DNA from: Eunapius fragilis | Lineage: Eukaryota > Porifera > Demospongiae > Spongillida > Spongillidae | NCBI GenBank assembly: GCA_963681505.1 | Contig: OY811971.1 | Coordinates: forward strand, 8,799,991-8,863,990 | Length of the DNA stretch: 64,000 nt | Direction of reading: 5' to 3' | Shown: positions 34,326 through 47,000 of the stretch, one piece after another | Layout of the letters: each line of letters begins with the position of its first letter | How positions within the stretch are numbered: position 1 is the first letter of the stretch | Position numbers and translations under genes: made by a program | The notes under the pieces: model-generated | The model's database searches: none | The model's input: the letters and a program-made list of their open reading frames with translations, nothing else | Told to the model about the DNA's origin: nothing

Positions 34326-34778
34326 TATATACATGCATGATATCAACCATGCATGGGCTACAAATTCGAACTGCAGGTGCAATGCAGGCTGTGAGGATGC
34401 AAGAGAACTGTACGTGTTCAAAACTAATTGCTTTACAGCCGCTCTGCTGATAATGTTCATGCACATCAACCCTGAAAGTTTGCATGGTCACAGTTGCTTT
34501 CAACGCAAGTAGGGTGTGGGAGGAACATAAAAATAAAGGGTGTAAGGTACATATCACTTGCCAGAGTTTGCGTAGGTCATGTCCAATTAAACACTCAAAA
34601 CGTCACTAACCAGGCTTCACACATAACATGCTGTGATCTTTGGAAGAGCCCGTTTCTCACCATGCACCATTTTCAGTGTTGAATATGTGCATGTATTATT
34701 TTGATTTGCTTGTAATCCTCTGGCTTGTTATTATAATAATAAACACATATAACTCCCCATTGTATATTGTTCACAGCT

Positions 34779-35079
34779 TCATGGATCAATGGATTTCCCA
34801 GTGATCCAAGAGGTCAACTGATCAGCTAACATGACTTCACCAACACTAAGTGTCTTCAGGACATCAATTACTGTCCTCCAGGTGTAAGGAGGAGAATCAC
34901 GTCTCTTCCACACACCAAACATCTCTTGAAATGCTCTATAACAGTCCTCCAAAGTTGGGCAGCGTGGACCTATTACTTGAAGTTCAGCTAGTGAGAGGCC
35001 AAGTTGCAGGCCAATCATCTCAAACTTGTTAGGAATCACAGCTGTTACTTTGTTCATGAGGTGTGGCAAAGATGGTTCA
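34779..35079 (-). CDS. Death-domain exon 21 and stop codon
   Basis: The exon opens after TTTGGACAG in phase 2 and runs to TGA at 34779-34781. After [20 protein letters not shown] come the typical Death-fold helices: [27 protein letters not shown], and a late [11 protein letters not shown]. Death domains form homotypic complexes in apoptosis and innate-immune signalling, and DAPK1 ends with one after its ROC-COR module. An upstream acceptor (ATACAG, 35099) is possible, but its phase does not match exon 20. Confidence 0.75.
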
Positions 35080-38000
35080 CTGTCCAAAGACAATGGAACT
35101 GTATTGGAACAGATAGCAGTGGTCAATGGCATGGAAAGAGAAATGAGTATACATGAAAATGTGCGAACAGGCAAACAGTATGTGTGATGGGTGACACATA
35201 AGTACATGTAGACATGTGTGGTGACATCTGCTAGGCACTATAACTCTGGATTGAAATTAATTAATTACAAAATCTCTTAAACATATGTTGTTGTTAAAGA
35301 AATGAACATATATTGTAGTTGCTAGCCAAATACTTATTGTAAGTAATCACTTATTAAAAACCCAATTTGATTTTATAATTATAATACATTATGCAATGGT
35401 AGTTATTAACACTCAAAGCTAATAAACGTAGTAGACATTTAGTATTATCAAGTCTGTATTGTTTTAAACATTAATTAGTAAAATTTCACTTTCATCAAAG
35501 GTATAAATCATGTTATAAAATAAAAGTTGACATACATTATTATGTCAAATTAATTTCACTTTAACTTATGTTAAGATAATTAATTCTAACAATGCAATTC
35601 ATATTTGACTAAACGTTATGATACATTCTATCCTCGTCCCCAGGCCCTATTATTACATTATTATAGTTACAAGAGTGAAAAATAGGGCCTGGTAACACTG
35701 CCAGGGTCCTAGCACGCATGCGCTAGCCATTACCAAGAAACTTGGTAACTGTATACTTTTGTAATTTATTTTGGAAACCATTCTGTATACTAACTCGTTC
35801 TCAGCACTGGCTTTTCCTTTTTTTAGGCTGGCTTTACCTCGTCTGGCTTTTCCTCATCTCGTATGTACATCGCCCTAGATTTTCATAGCGCTCCATTTAG
35901 AAATACACACCGCGTACACAAAAAGTTACAAGGAACAGCGGCATATTTAGGGGGGGGTCTCGGGCCACACATCCCCCCCGGGTCCAACCTAGTTGGGCGT
36001 AGCCAGACTTTTGCCTTGTCAGCCCAGCCTTACACCTAACCGTGGTTGGGCAGACACATCTCGGCCACCGTACAGATGGAAAAGAGCTTCCCCCTGCTAA
36101 GCTTAGCCGTGAGCGCAAAGCTTTGAAGGTAAACACACATGATATAGAATAAGCCACCGCTTCTCGGAACTCAGCAGAATACGCCATCACGAAATACGAG
36201 TTAGTATACGGAATGGTTTCCAAAATAAATTGCAAAAGTATACGATTACCAAGTTTCTTGTTAATGATGATTAGTGCATGAGCGCAAGGACCCTGGCAGT
36301 GTACACCAGGCCTATTTTTCGCTCCCCTAACTATAATATATAAATAGGGCCTGGAACAAGGCTAGGTACATTCATACATTCATTTAATAAGTGTTGCGTT
36401 CTTTCGTGGACACACACTGATTATGCATGTTTATATGTACGTTACGTATTATTGCACTGTTTAACCTTCCAACTGTGGCATTACTTGGCCCACCAACTCT
36501 GACAATAGCTGGGATGAAGTAGACACTGCAAGACAAAGGAGAGGTTACCCACATGTAGATACACCTACCAATATCCTCACCTCCAACAAGGTATGAGAGA
36601 CATGGCTCTATCTTCATCCATTCGTCAATTACTACTTGCTTCTGACCATTCACATCAACAACAGCCACTTTCGCTTCAAGTAGGGCCCTTTTTAATAAGG
36701 ACAGCTCTACCTTAATGCCATCAGAGTGGTCTGAGATGGCTTCAGGAGGACAGGAGATGACCTCTAACACCTCTACATGTGGACAGAACTCCTGACATGC
36801 ATTCTTAATGACTGCAAGAACAGAATGTGCTAATTGAAGGTACTGTGGGTGCGTCCTTTTTGAGGACGATATGGTCATGGAGATGGACTGGAACATCTCC
36901 TCCATCTCAACAATGGTGGCCACCCCTTCCTCACTTAGCCACTTTATACCTCTGCTCCACACATCGCAGCGACGACTAATGTGGGAGTGGAGGGGTGTGG
37001 CCTGTAGTGTGGGCAAAGCAAACTCAAAGGGCAGTCTATGAAGAAGGACATGAAGAAAGCGTGGGGTGAGGAACTGGTAGGGAGACCTGACTATCATGGA
37101 CCAACCAAAACTGTTACTGGGAACTGTGGCACTATTTGGCCTATAAACACATACAAGAGATGGAAAGAAGAGGAGTGGACCAAGGTCTGTGCTGGGTGAG
37201 CCTTCAGGTGCCATGTTTGTATCAACTTGGGATAGGTCAACTACCTGACATAACTCAAAGTGAATCATGAACTGAATTATCATATCAATGTTGTACTCCA
37301 GAAATGTCTTCTCAAGTACTGCTCTGGGTATTATCCCAGTATTGCTAGCTATGTGGGCATATTCCTTAAGAGAGGGATCTGCAAACAAAGCTCCATTGAC
37401 CCTCTTAAGGATGCTCTCTTTGTCAAGGACTACCCAGCTATTTAATGGTTCTGCAGATGGAATAAAGACAATCAATCCCTTCTCTGATAAGGTCTGAAGT
37501 ATTGGAAAGATATGAGGAACATCAGGGTTTATTAACTTGTCTGGATCATTACTTAGGTGTACAATAAGCTCAGCGAGAGATATGGTATCAACAAAAGGAG
37601 GTAGCTTCTCTTTGAAAAAGGAAAGCATGAGGTGGCAATGGATGGAAATAGATGGACACCTACTTATGACTTCTTTGTTTGTTTCATGCAGCAGGCTCAT
37701 CAACTGATCCATCTCACCCGTGTACATCTTTGTAAGGTTCAGGGATATAACTTTGACTAGCTTTTGATGAATAATGGCTGCCTTAGCAACCGACTGTAGA
37801 TTGTTCATCTTTCTAACCACCTCCTGTGGTACTAGCAGGTCACCATGTGTACCCACTACTATGACTGATGAAGTTTGGAGACACTTGTGGCACACTCCAT
37901 CCATCATTGTAGACCAGTAGTAGAGCTCCTTGGTGATGGTCTCAGAGTCCTTCCTGAGGTCCTGCAGGAGAAGGAAGATGGCTGGACTGTTCAGGGAGAT

Positions 38001-41000
38001 GGCCTCCAAACAGGCAGAGTGGCTTGAAAAGTAGTGGTGATGTCCTGCCAAATCATAGATAACCATATTGCTGTAGGGACTCTCCACTTGATAGGGAATG
38101 ATCCCAGCAGTTAGTGGTTCTATCACATCTTGCTTTCCAAACACACGCTATAATGTAGTGATTTTTTCATGATTAATAAATAGGTCGATCTTATAATATT
38201 CATGTTGTAATGGCTATTTATTCAACAACTATCAGAACCATACAAAAGACAAGTGTTACTAAGTTTCAAAACCTAAATGGTACATAAAAATATTATAAAA
38301 CTAAATGCATGAATGCGGTATTTTAAAACATAATCCTACAACACATGCTGTTATGATGCAGTACCAATGCAAAACTGTTCGTATTTGTGTTATCATTCGA
38401 TAATGACAAAGAGGGTAATGATCCGATTCATAGTAGTGCATCTAGACGCGAGTCACATTTTAAATGCAATTTATTATCCAACATCAATCCTAAATGGAAC
38501 CTGCTTCCACAGGTTCTGATCAATACAATGTCAATTTCCATCATTTTCAAAAACATGATTATTGGGGTCATGGTTACTTTACCCCTGGAGAACATGATGC
38601 TTACACAGGCTGACATTAATTTCTTTTTATACATATGGAATGAATGACAAACAGTGTGATGTGAAACATCTGCTCTGCTTAATTGAATGGTGACTACATG
38701 TAGTTCAATAAATATATCATCATCCAAACATTTATTTAAAAATCACATCACAAAGGATAAAATTCTTAAATTAGTCTGATAATATTAATGACTAGGATGC
38801 ATAATAAGATAATTTTTGGCTGCAAAAAATTATGCTAGGATGAAAATTTGCAGCAGTATTTAATGCCATATTGCCATAACACTAAGCATTGATTATGAGT
38901 GTCAAGAAGAATGCACAAAAACATTGTAAACTGAAATGCAGACTTAGTAAACTACATGTAGCACATATACATATGCACGTTAGGATAAATATAAGCACGG
39001 TACTGAATGCAATAGCAAAGCCAATGTCAAGTTCAAAATGTACACATTTGTCATACATGGGCTAATGATGGATGGGGGGGGTGTATTTGTGAAGTGGGAT
39101 CCAATATGCTTCTATGCATCACTCAGCTTACCTTCACCAGACGTGTTGTGGTTGTCATTGGCTTAGAAAGGTTGATGATGGCCTTTGGTAAGAGCAGAAA
39201 TATATGTATATAAACAATTGTGATAAGCTATATAAACCCAGTAACCAGCTATATGGACATGTACATGTAGATATGCCTATTTACATATGAGACAGTTAAT
39301 GCAATATGGCCTTCATGCTTATATACAGAGTTATAAAAATGGCTGTCTTTACAATGGTTTTATATCTTTCTGAACTCTTGGGTTATCCACTTCTTTTTTC
39401 TTCATTTTTCATATACAATGTATTAAAATACACCATTCCTTAAATTAAAGTACAATACCAATAGGGGTTCAAATCATACATGTAGATTTCTACACGAGAA
39501 TCCAAATTGGTATATGTAGTATATTTACAACAATCCTGTCGCTATTTTATTTTTGGCCTGCTTGTTACTCTCCCATCGCAAATATATTACTGTGCAAAGT
39601 GTGTGTGCATTTTCCTGCATGATTCCTGCAAATAATTTAGGCAAACCGTGTCCCATCATATGTAGGCACGAAAATGTGCACGCATTTTTTGAAACTGCCA
39701 GAGTAAAGATTAATGAACAGGGCAAATCAATAAAAGGTACATTGCTATTATTGATTTTGAAGTGATTTGTATTCTCCTGCAGAAGAATATTTAAGTATTG
39801 AACCTCTAGGGGTAATGCCCTTAGCATGTTCCTGTGATGCAATAAAAATTCTAATTCTTGATAATAGAAACATGTACATGCATAAGGAATATTTCCACCA
39901 TCTTTCTAATCGCCTCGTAAAGCCAAACTTATGTATCTGTAGATGAGGAGGCACTATTTAGAGAAAGAGGACACCTAACTGGTATCTTTCATGCATACAG
40001 TATGCTACTGGACGTTGCTTTATTAACACGTTGATAGTGGAAAGTCAATATCCCAGTGTTTTCGGAAGATACATGTAGTGAATCATTTAAAACCTTATCA
40101 AGTACTTATAATTTGCGATGTAGTATGGCCTTGCACCTACACTTCTGGGTACATACTTAGCAATGCATACCTAGCAACCAATATAGTAATAACCGTCAAC
40201 CCACACAAATATACACAGCAACACATACATTGCGACCAATCCTCGGCACAAGACACGTAAGTAAACAAAAACATTTACTTCCTATACTTGATAGCGAAAA
40301 GGGACTTAGCACATACACAAATTTCCAGGATGGAGCATGAAAGTTAACACTGCAATAAAAATGTATGCGTAATTAAAAATTCAGGCCACTGTTACTCCAT
40401 GATGGACAGACTAATTTCTGGTGCATAAGAAAGAATTTGTAGAGGACATAGGTTTCTGTTACAATTTGAAAACTATGCACTAGTCTCTTTCCCTGCCTCA
40501 ATCCCATATATTATATGGGTCAGTTCACAACAAAATTTAACAATCCAAATGTTATAAAAATCCATTGTGTTTGAATCATTACAACATCCAAACGGTAAAC
40601 ACTATCGACGTCCTACATTCCTGACTTCATAACAGTAAAATGTATAGTTGGGTCTTGTATTTGCTCAATGCCAGTAAAACAACATCCGATACCCACAGGG
40701 TTTGAATCTGCCGTAACTTTTGGCAGGAGTAATCAAATCGCTTCAAATTCGGTTTGTAGGTAGAGGTATTGATTTTTCTATGCCAAAATAGTGGATTGAA
40801 ATGACGTGACTCTACCTGGGGAGAATGTATAAGGATAAGGATAGTAGCTACATGTATTTATTGCACCAAAAGATTATGTACACACATCCGTACTCATCCA
40901 TGAATATACATGTAACTTTAAGTACACAGTGCTAAGCACACTCAAATGTCACATTGCAGCCAGTAATTACATGCGCATTGGAACCTACAAGAGTATGTCC

Positions 41001-44000
41001 ATATAGTATGATGAAGTCATTAAAAAAAACTGTCACACACGAGGTCACTTTGCTCTTAGTGGCAATGCAGCGATATCAAAATGGAGATCAGTACTGCGTT
41101 GTTTCCGTGTCACAAGATTGTGCACTTTAAGAGAACAAAAATACTCATCCTCATTGTCCCTACACAGTCCCATCTAAACTTTCTCCCTCATCATCTTATT
41201 CTCCCTTTAGGTTAGCATAACTCATGACTGAAAAAAAATTGCAAAGAACACCAATTGTACCAATTGATTCAGGATGTGTCCTCATGTTATCCTCAGCAGT
41301 CTGTTAGACGCTTAACCAATCGTAAAATTAGCTAAAGCGAGTAGCATCTTTTTTTGGCGTTGATCTAAAAATAGCACTTTACATAAGCAAGGTATATATG
41401 TGTTCACGATGCCGCCAGTAAAAAATATGGAAGTGTGTAGTGCAGGTGTGTAGTGGCAGATGAGATAGGGGGCTGAGATAACGTACCTAATTTTAAAGCA
41501 GAATGGCAAGCACACCATCATATTTCATTCCTACATTAAATTCTCATATAGAGAATGTTTTTATCACTTGTAATAATCCACACTCCCACAAAAGCCACTA
41601 TAGGGTACAGATATAACAGCCCCAGGCCATCTAATAAACAAGTACATTTACATTTAACTCACCTGGGCCAGTGTACTCTTTCCAGCTCCTGAGTTTCCAT
41701 ACAGCACAACTTTTCCATATGAATCGGCAGGAAAGTCAGTGCGTATTTTCACCATCTGGTTGAACAAACCAAGTGATCTGTATCCAGCAGTCATCATGGC
41801 TGAACGTCTTTCATTGTTCTTAATGTTGATATCAATACCAGGATGGGACAGGAGTGCTCTTACACAGTTCACCCTATTCTCCTTGGCAGCCACATGTAGA
41901 GCAGTATTACCATCCTGGTGGGTGGAAAATGATCTTGCAAACATCCACTGTTTCACTGCACACTAAAATTCACATATTAACTATCACACTCACCTATATA
42001 GCCATTCTGAAAATATACAATTGTATACATACATGTAACCAGTAAAGTTCAACACTCTGCACCCACATCCAACAACAGCCTCCTGACTGATACATCAATC
42101 AATGCAGTACGTCCAAAATGTTATGATAAGAGCATATGACATGGAATACCACCAATGCCACATACAGTGTACAACAAATTACATCCATGTACACAAGCTT
42201 AAGTTGTAGGCAGACTTGGTAACAGTACACAAGTTTGGTTATGCACAATTAAAATGTTATATAGTGTGATCTTGTATCGGGTACATGTAAATGTACTTCA
42301 TGGATATTCAACTTTGGTGCAAGGGTGCACCCTTGCACCAAAGTTGAATATCCATGAAGTACATTTACATGTACCCGATACAAGATCACACTATATAACA
42401 TAATTATATCTCCAGGTCTCAAGGGAAGCGGTCCGACTCTCAAGGTTTTCCCCCACTAATGCATGCGCTAGGCCTATATCTAGCGCTTTATAATAATATG
42501 CAGAGGCGTAGGAACCGGGGGGGGGCAGAGGGGGCCTTGGCCCCCCCAATGTTATAGGTGGGGGGGCCGACGTATACTTCGGCCCCCCCAATGTTACAAT
42601 GTTATCCCTTTTAGTTTAGTTTAACTCACCGGTACTTAATAGTTAGTACCCGTATCGGGGGTCACTGTATGACACGTTACGCATACGTCTACTTTATTAC
42701 CCGCGCTCTATAATGTAACGGTTAAAAAAAAAAAAAATTTGAATTGTAATTACGCTCAATTGTCCACGAACTAAAACCGCTCAATGAAATCGATTCTATC
42801 CTATTTCAAACCGACGTCGACTCATGAAGGACCATCTTTTGCAAGACCATCTGTTGCAAGCCGTGTTCCAGGACCATCTGTTGCTGTTCCAGGACCATCT
42901 GTTCCAGGTCACTCATGTGTTTCAGGACCATCGTTTGTAGGTCCATCACATGTTCCTGGCCCATCTGTTGTAGGTCCATCACATGTTCCTGGCTCATCTG
43001 TTGCAGATCCATCATGTGCTCCTAGCCCACCTGTTGCAGGTCCCTCATGTGTTACTGGCCCATCTGTTCCAGGTCCCTCATGTCTTCCAGGACCATCTGT
43101 TGCAGGCCCTGAGTTTCAGGATCATGCACCTGTTGCAGGCACTAATACAGTACTACACACAAGCCCTTCATGCAGTGAAGAAACATTACAACTTGCTTGT
43201 CGTGATTCATCAAGCACATCTAAAACATTACAAGACTGCAGAAAACGAGTATTCGAAGAATGTGACAATGAAACTGTTGAATTTACCCCAAATTGTCAGG
43301 CTTTATGTTGTACCAATGACACGTCTCCATTTCAAACTACTGATTACTGGGATTCTTGCTAAAACAAGGATCATATACGGTAATAGTAAGAACAAGCATG
43401 AGAGATGTTTTCAAGTAGCATGGTATAGTTCTTTCAAATGGGTCATTCTTTGCACTACTCAATTGAAGGCATTCTGTTTTTACTGTCGATTTGCAGCAAA
43501 GCGTAAATTAATTGTATATAGTACTAAAGCTGACAAAGCTTTTACTATTGAAGGATTCTGCAATTGGAAGAAAGCGACTGAGAAGTTCAATCTCCATGAG
43601 CAGAGTCATGCACATAGAGAAGCTGCTTTGAAGTATAGTTCTATTCTAAATCAGCTTAGCATAGAGAAACAGCTGCACCTAGGTGTTGAACATGACCAAG
43701 TAGAACGACGAAAAATGTTCTTAATCCAGCTATCCTCATTAAGATATCTTCTCCGTCAAGGATTAGCAATACGAGGCCATGAAGAGGAGGAAGGTAATCT
43801 TTCACAGCTAATGAAAGTTAGAGCAGAAGACAATGATGGTATGAAGAAATGGCTCAAATCATCTGCATACCAGTCCCCCGAAGTAATAAATGAGCTGATT
43901 TGCTTGATGGGGCAACAGGTTCTAAGATGTGTGCTAAAAAAAGTCAAAGAATGCAAGTGGTTCGCCATCATTGGTGATGAAACAAGAGACCTAACCAACT

Positions 44001-47000
44001 CAGAACAACTCAGTATTTCAATAAGGTGGGTGAGCAGCAACTATGAAATTCATGAAGATCCTATTGGAATGATTCAGGTTCCAAAAACTGATGCTGAGAC
44101 ATTATCAATGGCAATAAAAGATGTTCTGATTAGATGTGCACTACCACTTAGTCAGTGTCGAGGACAGGCATACGATGGGGCATCAAATATGTCTGGTCCC
44201 CACAGTGGAGTAGCAGCACGTATTACTCAAGAAGAACCTGCAGCTCTTCCGGTGCACTGCCTGGCCCACTGCATTAACCTCTGCCTTCAGGACATAAGTC
44301 GACAAAGCAAACCAGTAAGAGATGCTCTTGACTTGGTATTTGAACTTGTGGGACTAATAAAGCTCTCACCAAAAAGAGATCACTTATTTACTACTTTGCA
44401 AAGACAGAATATCAATTCTCCACATAGTCCCAGTCTAAAACCACTGTGCCCAACACGATGGACTTGTCGAACTGCATCTATCAGTGCAGTGATTGAAAAT
44501 TATGAAACCTTGCTAGAAGCACTTGATGAGATAAGCGAAACATGTAAAGATGAATATGGTAGAAAGGCTGTAGGATTTCATGCATTAATGGCAAAATTTT
44601 CAACATTCTTTGGCCTAAAACTTGCACATTTAGTGTTCAGTACATCAGAGCAGCTATCCATAACACTTCAAAACAAAGATACTACAGCACAAGATGCAAA
44701 TATTGCAGCGAACTTAGCTAAAGCCTTTTATGTCCGACAGCGAGATTTAGCAGCATTCCAAAGCTTTTATCAGAATGTTATAACAAATGCTGATGGTAAA
44801 ACAGAACCACCAGCTCTACCACCTAGGTATAGCAATATCCCACGAAGGTATGATGATGGATCATTGCAGTACAGGTTTTCAAATCCAGAAGAGTATTATA
44901 GACAACAATATTTTCAAGTAATGGAGAGCTTACCAGGTGAATTAACAAGGCGATTTGACCAGAAAGGCTTTTGCCTAACATCAAAGATTGAAGCAGTTAT
45001 TTTGAGCTCCTGCATTGGCCAAGCGTGTCCAATACCTGATGAAGTCTCAAATCTGTATTCCAAAGATCTCAACCTTGAGCGACTGCAGGTTCAACTATCA
45101 ATGCTACCAGATCTTGTGAAGTCTAACACATTATATGGCCACTCACTAAAGAGTGTGACTTCAATTCGTACGATGTGTGATATATTCAATGAATCTCTTG
45201 TGATCAAGAATATGTTTAGCGAAGTTCATTCATTGCTGCAGTTGTATATGACCATTCCTGTAACTTCAGCAACTGCTGAGAGAACATTTTCAGTTCTACG
45301 GCGCATGAAAACGTATTTAAGATCTACCATGACACAAGAGAGGCTAAACAATGTTATGCTTTTGCATATTTATAAAGAATTAACTGATGAAACCAACTTA
45401 GAAGAAATAGCTCAAAGTTTTTCAACAGCAAATGACAGAAGGATGAATTTCTTTGGATCAAACAAGTGGCACCAATAAACGACAATTCAATTCTCTAGAA
45501 TGGGAGAATTTTAAATGTAGCTAATAATTTTTACAAAGTCGGCCCCCCCAATCTTAAATACGTTCCTACGCCTCTGATATGCACTTTGCCGTAATCATAT
45601 AGTAGTACCAATTATAAGCAGATTACTGTAATTCCTCGTAACTTAACTATTGTCGATATGATTTATTAATCTTTTGTTCTCGATTAATATGGCAGAAAAA
45701 CGCTCTACGTCTCCATCCGATTTAGAAACAAGCGATTGTGACTGTGAACGAGGAATCCAACCGGGTCCATCGAAAAAACGCAAGATAAAGTACAAGACTA
45801 AATTTTCAAAAAAAAATGGACAAAGACCTGGTCCTTCATTGTTGGGGTACCTGGAGATATCTACGCCTTTTCGTGTACAGTGTGCTCTAGGAAAGTGTCA
45901 TGTCAGTACCAGGGAGTACGTGATGCGAAAGATCACATAAGCTGTAAAAATCATCAAATACTGGCTAAGGAATCACTGTTACAGCCTAAGCTTTCGTTTC
46001 CTTCTGTCGATCCACTTACGCAGAAGGTATAAGATGCTATATAATAACTAAATACTCACTATAATGCTTTCCTCCTAAGGTTGTTCGAGCAGAAGTGAAG
46101 ATGACAAACTTTTTAGTTCAGCATAACCTACCGTTATCCATTGCTGATGATCTGTGACCGCTGTAATTTTCACAGACAGCCAAATTGCTAAAGCGTATGC
46201 AAGTGGCAGGACAAAACCACCTGCATACTAAATGATGCAATTGCTCCACACTTTACAAGTAAGTATTATTGTACCGATTGCAAAAATTCAATTTCCATTA
46301 CTTTTTTAATAGTTTTACTTGTGGAAGCAATGTAAAATGTTATGTGTTTTGTTTTTTCTTGTGCATTTGAAGTTCATTACTTGGCAATGGTATAAGTTAT
46401 TTTCACTAGAGGATTACATATAGTTCATTAATATAGGACTTACATCATCAGTCCCCTCAATTTATGGATTGACCTGTATAAAAAACTCCAGGTTTTAGAT
46501 TTTGGCAGGTTGGCAACCCTGCCTTTCCGAGAAAGATGACACTGAGGCGCATCTGGTCACATTTGAAAAAATAATCATGGCTCAGAAGGTTGATAAAGGC
46601 CGATGGTCGCAATTCTTGACACCACAGTTAACAGGTAGGGCCCAGTTGGCATTTGCGGCTCTCCCATCAGAAAGCGCTGGCGACTATGACACTATCAAGA
46701 CTGCAGTAATGGTGAGGTATGACATTAACAAAGCCTATCAGAAGAGGTTTCGCTCTTCAACACGGAGTGAGGGCAAAACTAATTGTGAGATTGCGGTTCG
46801 GCTGAAGGATCTACTCCAGAAATGGACGAAGACGTGTAAGACGGTGGAGTACGTGCAGCAGTTTATCGGAAAGGAGCAGTTCTTGGAAACGCTGAGTAAC
46901 CCTGAGCAGAAACGTTGGGTGATGGAGAAGAAACCAAAAACGAGTATCACAGCAGGCAAACTGGCAGATGAATACGAGCAGGCAAGGCAGCCTGGTTTAC

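Larger units (their letters stand above)
42501..45576 (+). mobile_element. hAT-superfamily DNA transposon, 3,076 bp, with 5-bp target duplication
   Basis: The terminal inverted repeats are CAGAGGCGTAGGAAC at 42501 and its exact reverse complement ending at 45576. ATATG flanks both sides (42496-42500 and 45577-45581). Subterminal GGCCCCCCCAAT motifs occur at both ends (42538, 42582, 45541). A long transposase reading frame fills the element. A 5-bp duplication is shorter than the classical 8 bp of hAT and fits the hAT5-type lineage as I know it. It sits antisense in the 9.7-kb intron of the ankyrin-ROC gene. Confidence 0.9.
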
